Below are positions 44,189 to 53,354 of a stretch of DNA of 64,000 nt, in pieces. Under the pieces are notes generated by a model, which was not told the DNA's origin, ran no database searches, and saw only the letters and a list, made by a program, of their open reading frames with translations. The stretch spans positions 124,001 through 188,000 of the forward strand of contig NZ_PVZG01000015.1 of the NCBI RefSeq assembly GCF_003002065.1, written 5' to 3'. The DNA comes from Pseudosporangium ferrugineum. Its GTDB lineage: Bacteria > Actinomycetota > Actinomycetes > Mycobacteriales > Micromonosporaceae. Made by a program: the position numbers and the translations under genes. The first letter of the stretch is position 1. Each line of letters starts with the position of its first letter.

Positions 44189-45196
44189 GTGACCTCACCT
44201 CCGGCGCCCGCCTGCCCCACCACCACCCGGCTCTACGAGGGCGGCGGCGTGGTGGCCGAGGGGTTCGCCGTGGCGGACATCCCCGGGCTCCTGGACGAGC
44301 ACCCGGACGCCGTGGTCTGGCTCGACCTGTTCGACCCGGACGAGAACGCCTTGCGGACCGTCGCCGCCCAGTTCGGGCTGCACCCGCTCGCCGTCGAGGA
44401 CGCGGTGCACGACCACCAGCGGCCCAAGCTCGACCGCTATCCGGGCCACCTCTTCATGAACGTGTACGACGTGCGGGTCTCCGCCGACGGCCCGGTGCCG
44501 CACCTGCACAAGGTGGAGATCAGCGCCTTCCTCACCGGGCGGGCGCTGATCACCGTCCGCAAGTCGGCCGGCGACGTCTCCCGCCTGGCCCGGCGCTGGG
44601 ACGCCGACGCCGAGCTGGCGCGGCACGGCGGCGTCGCCTTTCTCGTGTACGGCCTGCTCGACGTCGTCGTGGACGGGCAGTTCGCCGCCGCCCGCACCCT
44701 CGACGAGGCCATGGACCGGGCCGAGGACACGATGCTGGAGGAGGGCGGCGCCCCGCGCCCGGTCCGGATGTACGCCTTCGGCCTGCGCAAGTCCCTCGCC
44801 GCCCTGCGCCGGGCGGTGGCGCCCATGCCGGAGCTCATCGCCCAGGTACTGCGCCTGGAGGAGGGGCTCGTCGACGAGCACCTGGCGCCGTACTACCGGG
44901 ACGTCGACGACCACGCCCGGCGGGCCGCGGAGACCATCGACCACGCCCTCGGCCGGATCAACGGCCTGCTGGAGGCCGACCTCACCGAGCAGAGCAACGC
45001 GCTCAACGACGTGACCCGCAAGCTCGCCGCGTGGGCCGCGATCATCGCCGTACCGACCGCGCTGACCGGCTTCTTCGGGCAGAACGTGCCGTACTGGGGC
45101 TACGAGCGGGTCTCCGGGTTCGTGGCCAGCCTGGTGCTGATGGTCGTCTCCGCGGGAGGGCTCTACATCTATCTGAAGCGGCGCGGCTGGCTCTGA
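44189..45196 (+). CDS. CorA-family divalent cation transporter
   Basis: Transporter of 335 residues from GTG 44189, with a large cytoplasmic domain and two C-terminal helices. The pore signature is G-Q-N (TGFFGQNVPYWGYE) rather than the canonical G-M-N, a variant that I believe is common in actinobacteria. Imports Mg or Co; homopentamer in relatives. Confidence 0.9.
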   Translation: MTSPPAPACPTTTRLYEGGGVVAEGFAVADIPGLLDEHPDAVVWLDLFDPDENALRTVAAQFGLHPLAVEDAVHDHQRPKLDRYPGHLFMNVYDVRVSADGPVPHLHKVEISAFLTGRALITVRKSAGDVSRLARRWDADAELARHGGVAFLVYGLLDVVVDGQFAAARTLDEAMDRAEDTMLEEGGAPRPVRMYAFGLRKSLAALRRAVAPMPELIAQVLRLEEGLVDEHLAPYYRDVDDHARRAAETIDHALGRINGLLEADLTEQSNALNDVTRKLAAWAAIIAVPTALTGFFGQNVPYWGYERVSGFVASLVLMVVSAGGLYIYLKRRGWL

Positions 45197-45246
45197 GGAC
45201 CTTGGTCGCCCGTACGTGTCGCGGAGCGGGACATTAGGGTGGGCCC

Positions 45247-46185
45247 GTGCGTGACATCGCCGTGTTCACCGGAAGTGCCCATCCCGCATTGGCGGCGGAG
45301 ATCTGCGAGCACCTCGGGGTGCCGCTGATGCCGACGAAGACGTCGCGGTTCGCCAACGACTGCATCGAGGTGCAGCTCCAGGGCAACTGCCGCGAGCGGG
45401 ACGTGTTCCTCATCCAGCCGCTGGTCCCGCCGGTCCAGGAGAACCTGGTCGAGCTGCTGTTCATGCTCGACGCCGCGCGCGGCGCCTCGGCCGGCCGGAT
45501 CACCGTCGTCCTGCCGCACTACGCGTACGCCCGCAGCGACAAGAAGGACGCCCCCCGCATCTCCATCGGCGGGCGCCTGGTCGCCGACCTGTTGCAGACC
45601 GCGGGCGCCCACCGGATCCTCGCCATGACCCTGCACTCCCCGCAGGTGCACGGCTTCTTCAGCGTGCCGGTCGACCACCTGCACGCCCTGCGCGAGCTGG
45701 CCCACCACTTCCGCGGCTACGACCTGAGCAACACCGTGGTGGTCTCGCCGGATCTGGGCAACGCCAAGGAGGCCGCGGCCTTCGCGCGGATGCTCGGCAT
45801 CGAGGTCGCGGCCGGTGCCAAGCAGCGCTATGCCGACGACAAGGTCGTGATCAGCTCGGTCATCGGCGAGGTCGCCGACCGCGACGTGATCATCCTGGAC
45901 GACGAGATCGCCAAGGGCAGCACCGTGTTCGAGCTGCTCGGCCGGCTGCGGGAGCGCAACACGCGCAGCATCCGGGTCGCCTGCACGCACGGCCTGTTCG
46001 CCGCCGACGCGGTGCAGCGGCTCTCCGCGGAGAAGGACGTCGAGGAGATCGTCTGCACCAACACCGTGCCGATCCCGGCCGCGAACCGCACCGACAAGCT
46101 GACCGTGCTGTCGGTGGCGCCGGCCCTCGCCGAGGCGATGCGCCGGATCCACAACGGCGAGTCGGTGAGCGCCCTGTTCGCATGA
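45247..46185 (+). CDS. prs: Ribose-phosphate pyrophosphokinase
   Basis: PRPP synthetase of 312 residues, GTG 45247. It makes PRPP from ribose 5-phosphate and ATP. The flexible loop HYAYARSDKKD and the phosphate-binding VIILDDEIAKGSTV are present; the canonical loop is DDMIDTGGT, here D-D-E-I-A-K-G-S-T. It may be a second Prs, given its coupling (ATGA) to a GH88/105 gene rather than to glmU. Confidence 0.9.
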   Translation: MRDIAVFTGSAHPALAAEICEHLGVPLMPTKTSRFANDCIEVQLQGNCRERDVFLIQPLVPPVQENLVELLFMLDAARGASAGRITVVLPHYAYARSDKKDAPRISIGGRLVADLLQTAGAHRILAMTLHSPQVHGFFSVPVDHLHALRELAHHFRGYDLSNTVVVSPDLGNAKEAAAFARMLGIEVAAGAKQRYADDKVVISSVIGEVADRDVIILDDEIAKGSTVFELLGRLRERNTRSIRVACTHGLFAADAVQRLSAEKDVEEIVCTNTVPIPAANRTDKLTVLSVAPALAEAMRRIHNGESVSALFA

Positions 46186-47144
46186 TCGACCGGGTGCTCA
46201 CCGCGCTGCTGGCGATGCAGCGGCAGTCGTGGGAGCAGGGCGTCGCCGCGCAGGCCGCGCTCGACCTGGGCCGCGACGACCTGGCGGTGCTGCTGGCCGG
46301 GGCGGCCGTGACCCGGCAGGCGGCGGACGGGCGGCTCGGCGACGTGGACGGCGAGGCGGGCGCGGTCAACGGGGCCGCGTGCGGGGAGGCCGTGCTCGCG
46401 GCGTACGGGCGTACCGGAGACCCGGTCTTTGCCGACGCGGCCCGCCGGCAGCTCGCCTGGCTGGTGTCCGGCGCTCCCCGGGCCGCCGACGGCACGCTCT
46501 TCCACCTGCTCGGCGGCCGGGAGGTCTGGGCCGACACCGTCTACATGACCGTGCCGTTCCTGGCGCTGAGCGGGCGCGCCGACCTCGCCTGGCAGCAGGT
46601 CGAGGGGCACCGCTCCCGGCTCTGCCGCGACGGGCTGTACTCGGCGATCTGGTCGGAGGAGACCGGTGCGCCGCGCCGCGCCGCCCGCTGGGGAGGCGGC
46701 AACGGCTGGGTCGTCGCGGCGGTGGCCCGCACCCTGCGGCTGGTTCCGGACCTGCCCGGCCGCGACCGGCTCGCGGCGCACGGCCGCGAGGTGCTCGACG
46801 CGTGCCTCGCCCTGCGGCGCCCGGACGGGCTGTTCCACGACGTTCTGGACGACCCGGCGACGTTCCGGGAGACCAACGCCGCGCAGATGTTCGCCTACGC
46901 CGCACTGACCGGCGCGGCCGACGGCTGGCTGCCGCCGGATTACGCCGGCACCGGCCGGGATCTGCTCGCCGCCGCCGCCCGCGAAGTCGACGCGCACGGC
47001 GTGGTCCGCGGCGCGGCGGGCTCCCCGCACTTCGACCGGCCGGGCGCGTCCGCGGAGGCGCAGGCCTTCCACCTGCTGGCCACGGCCGCGGCCGGTCAGG
47101 GCACGGGTTCGAGCACGATGACCGGGATCTCCCGCTCGGTGTAG
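46182..47144 (+). CDS. GH88/GH105-like unsaturated uronyl hydrolase
   Basis: Alpha/alpha-barrel protein of 320 residues without signal peptide. EVWADTVYMTVPFLAL holds the catalytic Asp and WGGGNGWVVAAVART the conserved aromatic platform of GH105. It would hydrolyse unsaturated sugar products of polysaccharide lyases in the cytoplasm. It overlaps prs by ATGA and its last 49 bp overlap the oxidoreductase gene on the other strand. Confidence 0.86.
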   Translation: MIDRVLTALLAMQRQSWEQGVAAQAALDLGRDDLAVLLAGAAVTRQAADGRLGDVDGEAGAVNGAACGEAVLAAYGRTGDPVFADAARRQLAWLVSGAPRAADGTLFHLLGGREVWADTVYMTVPFLALSGRADLAWQQVEGHRSRLCRDGLYSAIWSEETGAPRRAARWGGGNGWVVAAVARTLRLVPDLPGRDRLAAHGREVLDACLALRRPDGLFHDVLDDPATFRETNAAQMFAYAALTGAADGWLPPDYAGTGRDLLAAAAREVDAHGVVRGAAGSPHFDRPGASAEAQAFHLLATAAAGQGTGSSTMTGISRSV

Positions 47145-47551
47145 GTCGCGTAGGTCGCGTACGGCCGGTAGATCCCCACCGCCCGCTCCCACAGGCGGGC
47201 CCGTTCGGCGCCCTCGGCGACCCGCGGGCGGACCCGGCGCCGGCCGCCGCCCGGCAACTCGACCTCGGTCTGCGCCATCGCCATCAGGTTGTGGAACCAC
47301 GCCGGATGCGCGTCCACGCCGCCCTTCGACGCCACGATCACCAGCCGCGGCGAGTCGTCGAGGTAGATCAGCGGACTGATCCGGGCCTGGCCCGACCGGC
47401 GGCCGACGTGGTGCAGCAGCAGCACGGGCGCCCCGCCGAAGTAGGAACCGCCCACCTTGCCGCCGGTCTTGTGGAACAGGAACGTGTTGAAGCGCGCGAG
47501 CTGGCGCTGGAGTTTCCAGTAGCGCGACGTCGCCGCGGGGGGTCTGGGCAT
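47096..47551 (-). CDS. Deazaflavin (F420)-dependent nitroreductase-family protein
   Basis: Split-barrel protein of 151 residues (start at 47551; TTG 47578 possible) of the Ddn family: LLHHVGRRSGQARISPLIYLDD and VASKGGVDAHPAWFHNL are the F420-binding signatures. Reduces quinones or nitro compounds with F420H2. Divergent from the TetR gene with 69 bp between and a dyad in the spacer, so it is the likely target. Confidence 0.9.
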   Translation of the reverse strand: MPRPPAATSRYWKLQRQLARFNTFLFHKTGGKVGGSYFGGAPVLLLHHVGRRSGQARISPLIYLDDSPRLVIVASKGGVDAHPAWFHNLMAMAQTEVELPGGGRRRVRPRVAEGAERARLWERAVGIYRPYATYATYTEREIPVIVLEPVP

Positions 47552-47572
47552 GGCCGAAATTCTGTCACTCAC

Positions 47573-47587
47573 TGACAACTGTCGTCA
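47573..47587. promoter_or_regulatory. TetR-type operator candidate
   Basis: TGACAACTGTCGTCA is an imperfect dyad (mismatches only at one pair besides the centre); ACTGACAA is directly repeated at 47571-47578 and 47588-47595, 17 bp apart. It lies between the divergent oxidoreductase and TetR starts. Confidence 0.5.
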
Positions 47588-47620
47588 ACTGACAAACGCC
47601 GAATACCGTACGCTCGCAGC

Positions 47621-48235
47621 ATGGTGAACGGCGGCACGGACGGGCTGCGGGAGCGGAAGAAGCGACGGACGCGCGAGGCGCTGATCGACGCGGCCCACAC
47701 GCTGTTCTGCGAGAAGGGCTTCGAGGCCACGACGATCGACGAGATCGCCGAGGCGGTGGAGGTCTCGCCGCGGACGTTCTTCCGGTACTTCACGTCGAAG
47801 GAGGACGTCGCCCTGTCGCTCGCCGACGAGCAGATCACGGCGGTCCTCGAGGCGTTCGCCGGGCAGCCGGCCGGCCTGCCGGTGCTGACCGCGATGCGCG
47901 CGGCGGCGGTCGGCGTCGTGCGGGCGTACGAGGCCGAGGCGCGCTTCGGCAGCCTGCAGCGGCTGATCTCGGTCAGCCCGGCGCTGGCGGCGGCGCGGGT
48001 GGAGCGGGGGGCCGCCCGGCTCGACGAGGTGGCGCGGCTGGTCGGCGCCCGGATGGGGGTCGATCCCGCCGCGGACCCCCGGCCGCACCTGGTGGCCTCG
48101 GTGCTGCTCTGCGCGGTGCAGCCGGCGGTCGTCGCCTGGCGGGCCGCCGGCCGCGAGGCGCCGGAGTCCGAGCTGACCGGGCAGGCGTTCGACCTGCTGG
48201 CCGCCGGCCTCGACTATCCGGCGGCCTCCGGCTGA
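47621..48235 (+). CDS. TetR-family transcriptional regulator
   Basis: Regulator of 204 residues. The N-terminal HTH reads RRTREALIDAAHTLFCEKGFEATTIDEIAEAVEVSPRTFFRYF; the rest is a ligand-binding helical domain of the MftR/TetR_C17 type. Probably autoregulated and controlling the divergent F420-type oxidoreductase. Its 3' end overlaps the hybrid kinase gene by 22 bp, tail to tail. Confidence 0.92.
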   Translation: MVNGGTDGLRERKKRRTREALIDAAHTLFCEKGFEATTIDEIAEAVEVSPRTFFRYFTSKEDVALSLADEQITAVLEAFAGQPAGLPVLTAMRAAAVGVVRAYEAEARFGSLQRLISVSPALAAARVERGAARLDEVARLVGARMGVDPAADPRPHLVASVLLCAVQPAVVAWRAAGREAPESELTGQAFDLLAAGLDYPAASG

Positions 48236-50298
48236 CCGGCCTGCTCCCGGGCCGGCTGCGGGCCGCAGAGGGTACGGATCGCGCCGAGCAGGGTCGAGCG
48301 GGTGAACGGCTTCTCCACCAGCATGCTGTTCGCGTCGAGATGCAGCTGTGGGCCCAGCGACGCCGCCGTGTAGCCGGACATGTAGAGGACCGGCAGGTCC
48401 GGGTGGTGCGTACGCAGCGCCGCGGCCAGCTCCGGCCCGGTCATCGCCGGCATCACGACGTCCGTGATCAGCAGGTCCGGCTGCGCGCCCGAGGCGACCT
48501 GGGTGACCGCCTGGAGCGCGTCCGTGGCGACCGTGATCTCGTAGCCGGCCGGCTCGATCAGGCGCTGCACCAGCTGGCCGACCTCCGGCTGGTCCTCGAC
48601 GATGAGGACGCGGCCGATGACGGCCGGGGTGAGCTGCCGGTCGATGGACGGCGCCGGACGCTCCTCGGCGGCCGGCAGGTAGAGGTGCACGGTGGTGCCC
48701 ATCCGGGGCTGGGACTCCAGCGTGATGTGGCCGCCGATGCCCTGCACGATGCCCGCCGCGGTGGCCAGGCCCAGGCCGGCCGCGGTGGGCCGGGTGGTGA
48801 AGAACGGCTCCAGCGCCCGGCGGCGGGTCTCGTCGGTCATGCCCACGCCGGTGTCCTGGATGACCATGTGCACGATCCGGCCGGCCGGCGCGCCCTCGGC
48901 GAGCTGCCCCGGCTCCACCATCTCGTTCGTGGCGGCCACCCGCAGCATGCCGCCGTGCAGCATCGCGTCGCGGGCGTTCGCCGCGAGGTTGACCAGCGCC
49001 TGCTCCAGCGGGCCGCGCTCCGCGCGTACCGGCCAGACGTCCGGGCCGAACGCCAGGTCCAGGCCGATCCGCTCGCCGAGCGTGCGGCTGAACAGGCTCT
49101 GCACGTCGGTGAGCAGGTCCGGGATGGGGATGATCTCCGGCCGGTTGCCTTCCGTACGCCCGAAGGCCAGCAGTTGATGGGTCAGGGTCCGCCCCTTGGC
49201 CACCGCGTCCAGGATGTCCTTGGCCATCTGATGCTGCGGGGCGTCCTCGGCGGTGGTGGTCGCGATCATGTCGGCGGAGCCGGCGACCACGGTCATCAGG
49301 TTGTTGAAGTCGTGCGAGATGCCGCCGATGAGCTGGCCCATGCTGTCGAGCCGGCGCAGGTGGTCGAGCTGGCGCTTGAGCCCCTTGGCGTCGATGTGGT
49401 CGGTGGTGTCGGTGACCATGCAGAGCACGCCCGCCGGCCGGCCGTGCTCGTCCTGCAGCGGCATCATGCTCATCCGCACGCTGCGCTGGGAACCGTCGGC
49501 GCGCAGCAGCTTGGCGGCGCCGACGGTGGAGCGGCCGGCCTTGCACTCGGTGAGGCGCCGGCTCAGCTCGGCCTGGCCGTGCTTGTCGAGGAAGCCGCGC
49601 AGCGACACCCCGACGAGCTGGGCGCGGGGCAGGCCGAGGACGACGCCGATGGGCTCGTTCGCGTACGTGGCGACGCCCTCGTCGTCGAGCTGCAGCACGC
49701 CCTCGGGGATGGTCTCCAGCACCCGGCGGTAGCGTTCCTCGCTGGCCCGCAGCCGTTCCATCGCCCGCGCGTGGGACAGCGCCAGGGACAGCTCGCCGGC
49801 GATGTCGCGGGCCAGCTCCACCTCGGCGGCGGAGTAGATCGCGCCGGGCAGGGCGCGGGTCAGCACCAGGTAGCCCGCGTACGTGTTGTCGACGATCACC
49901 GGGCACAGCACGGCCGCGTGCACCTCGGGGGCCGGGCCGCCCGGGTCGACGTACGCCGAGTGCCGGGGGCGGGGGAGTTCGGTCAGCGGCTCGCGGCCGT
50001 CGGCGGCGAGGACGATGGGACGCCGGCTGGCGGCGAGGCTGGTGGAGAAGTCGTCGTCGGGTAGTTCGCCGGCGCGGTCGAGCAGGTGGGCGTACGCCGG
50101 CGCCACCTGATCGTCGGCATGGTGGTACGTGATGGCGTCGTAGCGGCCGTCGTCGCGCAGCAACTGCACGCCCGCGCCGTCGCCGAGCATGTCCGCCGCG
50201 GCCCGGGCGGCGGTCGAGCGCACCTTGTCCGTGTCGTCGGCGTCGCGGCTGAGCGCCAGCGCCAGGTCGGCCAGTGCGTACCGGAGGGGATAAGCCAT
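48214..50298 (-). CDS. Soluble hybrid histidine kinase: GAF-PAS-kinase-receiver
   Basis: Hybrid kinase of about 694 residues (ATG 50298; ATG 50307 also possible; neither has a clear ribosome site). No transmembrane helix. GAF (about 20-175), PAS (about 185-300, SEERYRRVLETIPEGVLQLDDEG), HisKA with His in GGISHDFNNLM, HATPase (NLAANARDAM, DTGVGM, GLGLA) and C-terminal receiver with Asp in LLITDVVMP and Lys in VEKPF. This order matches PAS-hybrid kinases answering to redox or small molecules. Lacks an adjacent response regulator. Confidence 0.92.
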   Translation of the reverse strand: MAYPLRYALADLALALSRDADDTDKVRSTAARAAADMLGDGAGVQLLRDDGRYDAITYHHADDQVAPAYAHLLDRAGELPDDDFSTSLAASRRPIVLAADGREPLTELPRPRHSAYVDPGGPAPEVHAAVLCPVIVDNTYAGYLVLTRALPGAIYSAAEVELARDIAGELSLALSHARAMERLRASEERYRRVLETIPEGVLQLDDEGVATYANEPIGVVLGLPRAQLVGVSLRGFLDKHGQAELSRRLTECKAGRSTVGAAKLLRADGSQRSVRMSMMPLQDEHGRPAGVLCMVTDTTDHIDAKGLKRQLDHLRRLDSMGQLIGGISHDFNNLMTVVAGSADMIATTTAEDAPQHQMAKDILDAVAKGRTLTHQLLAFGRTEGNRPEIIPIPDLLTDVQSLFSRTLGERIGLDLAFGPDVWPVRAERGPLEQALVNLAANARDAMLHGGMLRVAATNEMVEPGQLAEGAPAGRIVHMVIQDTGVGMTDETRRRALEPFFTTRPTAAGLGLATAAGIVQGIGGHITLESQPRMGTTVHLYLPAAEERPAPSIDRQLTPAVIGRVLIVEDQPEVGQLVQRLIEPAGYEITVATDALQAVTQVASGAQPDLLITDVVMPAMTGPELAAALRTHHPDLPVLYMSGYTAASLGPQLHLDANSMLVEKPFTRSTLLGAIRTLCGPQPAREQAGQPEAAG

Positions 50299-50601
50299 GA
50301 CACCCATGTGGCCACTATCGGGGGAACGGCCCCGCGGTGCGGGCGGTTCGCCAGGAATGCAACCGAGTAACCGGCCCCGGTCCCGGCAGCCACTCCTGCA
50401 ACATGCTGTTTTACCAGCTCAGCGGCGGTTCTACAGCGATGAACGACGGGCTGCCGTTTCCGTGACGGGTGGCGCGGGACACCTACCTCACGTGCGAACT
50501 CCGACGTGTGGGGTTGCGCATTGATACGGACAAACAGCATCATTCCGGTCGGCCGAGTCGGATGTCGCGGAATCGCGGCGGGCGGAAGGACACGACCACC
50601 G

Positions 50602-52329
50602 GTGGACAAGGATCTCACGAGCAGCGGCGCACGCCAGGATTCCGGCGGCGCGTCGACCCTCGATCTGAGCGGCCGCTGCGTCGGCAGCTCGTACATCCTC
50701 ATCCGCCCCATCGGACAGGGCGCGACCGGGACGGTGTGGCGCGGCGTGGACCGGGCCTCCGGCGAGGCGGTCGCGGTCAAGCTGCTCCACGAGAGCCTGC
50801 TGCGCCAGCCGAAGCTGGTCACCCGCTTCGTGCAGGAGCGCACGATCCTGCTGATGCTGCGGCACCGCAACGTCGTACGGGTCCGCGACCTGTTCAGCGT
50901 CGGCGAGTCGCTCGGGCTGGTGATGGACCTCGTGCCCGGCGGAAGCCTGCGCGACTACCTGCGCGAGCATCACACCGTGGCGCCGGGCGAGGCGGCCCGG
51001 CTCGGCGCCCAGGTCGCCGCCGCGCTGGCCGAGGCGCACGAGCTCGGCATCGTGCACCGCGACCTCAAGCCGGACAACATCCTGCTGCACGGCGAGGACG
51101 GACGGCTCGACATCCGGCTCACCGACTTCGGCATCGCCCGGGTGCTGAACACGCCCAGCCTCACCACCACCGGCGCGGTCGTCGGCACCCCGCACTACAT
51201 GGCGCCGGAGGCCTTCCACAGCTCCAGCATCACCCCCGCCGCCGACGTGTACGCCCTCGGCGTGCTGCTCTACGAGCTCGTGTCGGGGCGGCCGCCGTAC
51301 GACAGCGACACGGTCAGCGACCTCATGCGGCTGCACCTGGAGGGCCGCCCCGAACGCCGGCCGGGAATCCCCGACGCGCTGTGGGAGCTCATCGCGAGCT
51401 GCCTCGAGCAGAAGCCCCGGCTGCGCCCGTCCGCCGGTGAGCTGGTTCTCGACCTCGGAGCCCTCGAACGCTCGCTCGCCGAGGCCCCCGCGCTCGCCGC
51501 CCCCGACCCGGCCCGGCCGGCGAAGCCGCGCGAGTCCCGGACGCCCGACCCGGAGCCCCCGGCGGTCCGCCCGGGGCCGCACCCGTCGCTGGCGAGCATG
51601 CGCAAGCTCTCCCCGCCCCGCCGCCGCAACCAGCCGGCGAGCTGGCGGTGGGCCCGGCCGTGGGCGATGATCGGCCTGGTCTGCTCGGCGATGCTGGCCT
51701 CCGGCGTGGCGACGACCGCGTGGCACCTGGCCCGCCCGGAGGCCGAGCCCGACACTGCCGGCGGTGCGCCCCTGACCCGGACGGGCATACCCGGGCCGGT
51801 GTCCTCCGCCGTCGCCTCCGCGGCGCCGTCGCCGTCGCGGGCGGCCCGCGACCACAAGGGTGGCGGCAATCCCGCCGCCGCGGCACTGCACGCCGGCTCC
51901 GCCGTCCGGGCGGTCGCGACCACGACTCCCCGCCCCCGCAAGGCGACCCCCACGAGGGAGCCGCTGGTGGAGAAGACGTACGGGCCGTGGGACTGCAACC
52001 GCCAGTTCACCATCAGCTATCCGAACCCGATGGCGGTGGAGCCCTGCCACCAGGTCGGCGCGAAGGTGCAGCTCGCCGCCACTCTCACCGCCCCGCGCGA
52101 CGGTACGGCCACCCTCGCGCTGTCCCTGCGCGACGTGGACACCGGCCGTACGGTCCCGCAGCGGACGTGCACCGGCCTGACGTTCCGCGACGGCTCCCGG
52201 TCGCACGACTGCCGGGACACCGCGAGCCCGCGCGCCGGGCACCGCTACGAGCTGGTGATGTCGTGGCGCTTCACCAGCGACGGCAGGGTCCAGACGGGTG
52301 CCGCGAAGGGTCACCAGTTCGCGTTCTGA
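50602..52329 (+). CDS. Transmembrane Ser/Thr protein kinase (PknB type)
   Basis: Eukaryote-like kinase of 575 residues, GTG 50602 with GGAAGG upstream. Kinase domain (about 30-295): GQGATGTVW, VAVKLL (Lys60), HRDLKPDN (Asp154), DFGIA (175-177), APE. A Pro-rich juxtamembrane linker, one transmembrane helix (about 385-405) and an extracytoplasmic part: Ser/Thr/Pro-rich stalk then a compact Cys-containing beta domain (about 485-575; DCNRQFTISYP...). No PASTA repeats. Followed 17 bp later by an L,D-transpeptidase, suggesting a cell-wall role. Confidence 0.93.
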   Translation: MDKDLTSSGARQDSGGASTLDLSGRCVGSSYILIRPIGQGATGTVWRGVDRASGEAVAVKLLHESLLRQPKLVTRFVQERTILLMLRHRNVVRVRDLFSVGESLGLVMDLVPGGSLRDYLREHHTVAPGEAARLGAQVAAALAEAHELGIVHRDLKPDNILLHGEDGRLDIRLTDFGIARVLNTPSLTTTGAVVGTPHYMAPEAFHSSSITPAADVYALGVLLYELVSGRPPYDSDTVSDLMRLHLEGRPERRPGIPDALWELIASCLEQKPRLRPSAGELVLDLGALERSLAEAPALAAPDPARPAKPRESRTPDPEPPAVRPGPHPSLASMRKLSPPRRRNQPASWRWARPWAMIGLVCSAMLASGVATTAWHLARPEAEPDTAGGAPLTRTGIPGPVSSAVASAAPSPSRAARDHKGGGNPAAAALHAGSAVRAVATTTPRPRKATPTREPLVEKTYGPWDCNRQFTISYPNPMAVEPCHQVGAKVQLAATLTAPRDGTATLALSLRDVDTGRTVPQRTCTGLTFRDGSRSHDCRDTASPRAGHRYELVMSWRFTSDGRVQTGAAKGHQFAF

Positions 52330-52346
52330 GCGGTAGGGTCCGAGCC

Positions 52347-53123
52347 ATGCGCAGGATGGCGGCGGCCGGGCTGGCGATCGGCGCCGTCCTGCTGGGGCTC
52401 GGCGTGGTGCGGGCGCTGTCCGCGGAAGCGGCGGTGCCGCCGTACCACCCGTCGCGGCTGCGGAACATCGGCGACTCGGGGCAGGTCGTGGTCGTCACGG
52501 GCAACGCGCGCACGTCGTCGTACGCGACGCTGCGGACGTACCAGAAGAACAGCGGCGGAAGCTGGAGCCAGAAGTTCGCCGGCATGCCGGCGCGCAACGG
52601 GTACGCGGGCTGGGAGTGGGCCACCCGGCGGGTGCAGGACACCGGCACGACGCCGATGGGCACGTTCCGGATCACGTCGGCGTTCGGCCTCAAAGCCGAT
52701 CCGGGCACCCGGGTGACGTACACGCACGCCGACAGCGGCGACTACTGGGTCGGCGACAACCGCGACCCGAAGACGTACAACCTGTTCCAGCCGTGGGCGT
52801 CCGGCACCCGCACGTGGCGCAAGGGCGAGTCCGAGCGGCTCGCCGACTACCCGAAGCAGTACGAGTACGCCGCCGTCATCGACTTCAACCGCCCGTGGGG
52901 TTCGACGATCCGCTGGGACGCCCCGCACTCGCAGTACGTGACCAGCAGGCCCGCGAACGTGCGGCGCGGCTCGGCCATCTTCCTGCACGTCAACGGCGCC
53001 GGATCGACCGCGGGCTGCGTCTCGCTGCGCCGCGCCGACCTGCTCGCCGTGCTCAGATGGCTCGACCCGGCGAAGACCCCGCGCATCGTGATGGCGCCGC
53101 TGGCGGACATCGGCCGGGTGTGA
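52347..53123 (+). CDS. Secreted L,D-transpeptidase-like (YkuD) protein
   Basis: Exported protein of 258 residues with signal peptide ending ALSAEAA. The catalytic motif HVNGAGSTAGCVSLRR (H-x2-G...S-x-G-C-x-x-x-R) is present near residue 220. It cross-links or modifies peptidoglycan, using Cys as nucleophile. Close spacing puts it in an operon with the Ser/Thr kinase. Confidence 0.92.
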   Translation: MRRMAAAGLAIGAVLLGLGVVRALSAEAAVPPYHPSRLRNIGDSGQVVVVTGNARTSSYATLRTYQKNSGGSWSQKFAGMPARNGYAGWEWATRRVQDTGTTPMGTFRITSAFGLKADPGTRVTYTHADSGDYWVGDNRDPKTYNLFQPWASGTRTWRKGESERLADYPKQYEYAAVIDFNRPWGSTIRWDAPHSQYVTSRPANVRRGSAIFLHVNGAGSTAGCVSLRRADLLAVLRWLDPAKTPRIVMAPLADIGRV

Positions 53124-53166
53124 AATACGGTCGCGTCCGCCGGCGTTACCGCCTACCGTGATCGCC

Positions 53167-53256
53167 ATGTTCGCGCCCGGTCCGCAGCTGCCCGCGGGGT
53201 TCTCCCTGCCGGTGGCTCCCGCGTGCGTGCTTCCCGGCGCCGATACCCGAAGCTGA
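53167..53256 (+). CDS. Candidate leader peptide upstream of the EF-Tu gene
   Basis: ATG-to-TGA frame of 29 codons (MFAPGPQLPAGFSLPV...), Pro- and Ala-rich, ending 19 bp before a strong hairpin and 99 bp before the EF-Tu ATG. No good ribosome site. It could serve as a translation-responsive leader; this is inference from arrangement only. Confidence 0.25.
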   Translation: MFAPGPQLPAGFSLPVAPACVLPGADTRS

Positions 53257-53274
53257 CCCTTCCCCGGTAGCGAC

Positions 53275-53314
53275 AGAACCCAGGGGGAGGGTCGCTCGCC
53301 CCTGCGTGGGTTCT
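53275..53314 (+). promoter_or_regulatory. Leader hairpin before the EF-Tu gene
   Basis: AGAACCCA and TGGGTTCT pair perfectly, with GGGG/CCCC pairing inside, forming a strong 40-base stem-loop 40 bp before the ATG. It is followed by a pyrimidine-rich run (CTTCCTTTCC). It may be an attenuator or mRNA-stabilising element. Confidence 0.55.
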
Positions 53315-53354
53315 GACTTCCTTTCCGTCTCTCGCATCCAGTGAGGACACTCTC

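Noticed and set aside
53311..53340. Pyrimidine-rich run after the tuf leader hairpin as a terminator
   Set aside because: The run is mixed C and T and tuf follows in the same direction, so an attenuator or stability hairpin fits better than a simple terminator.
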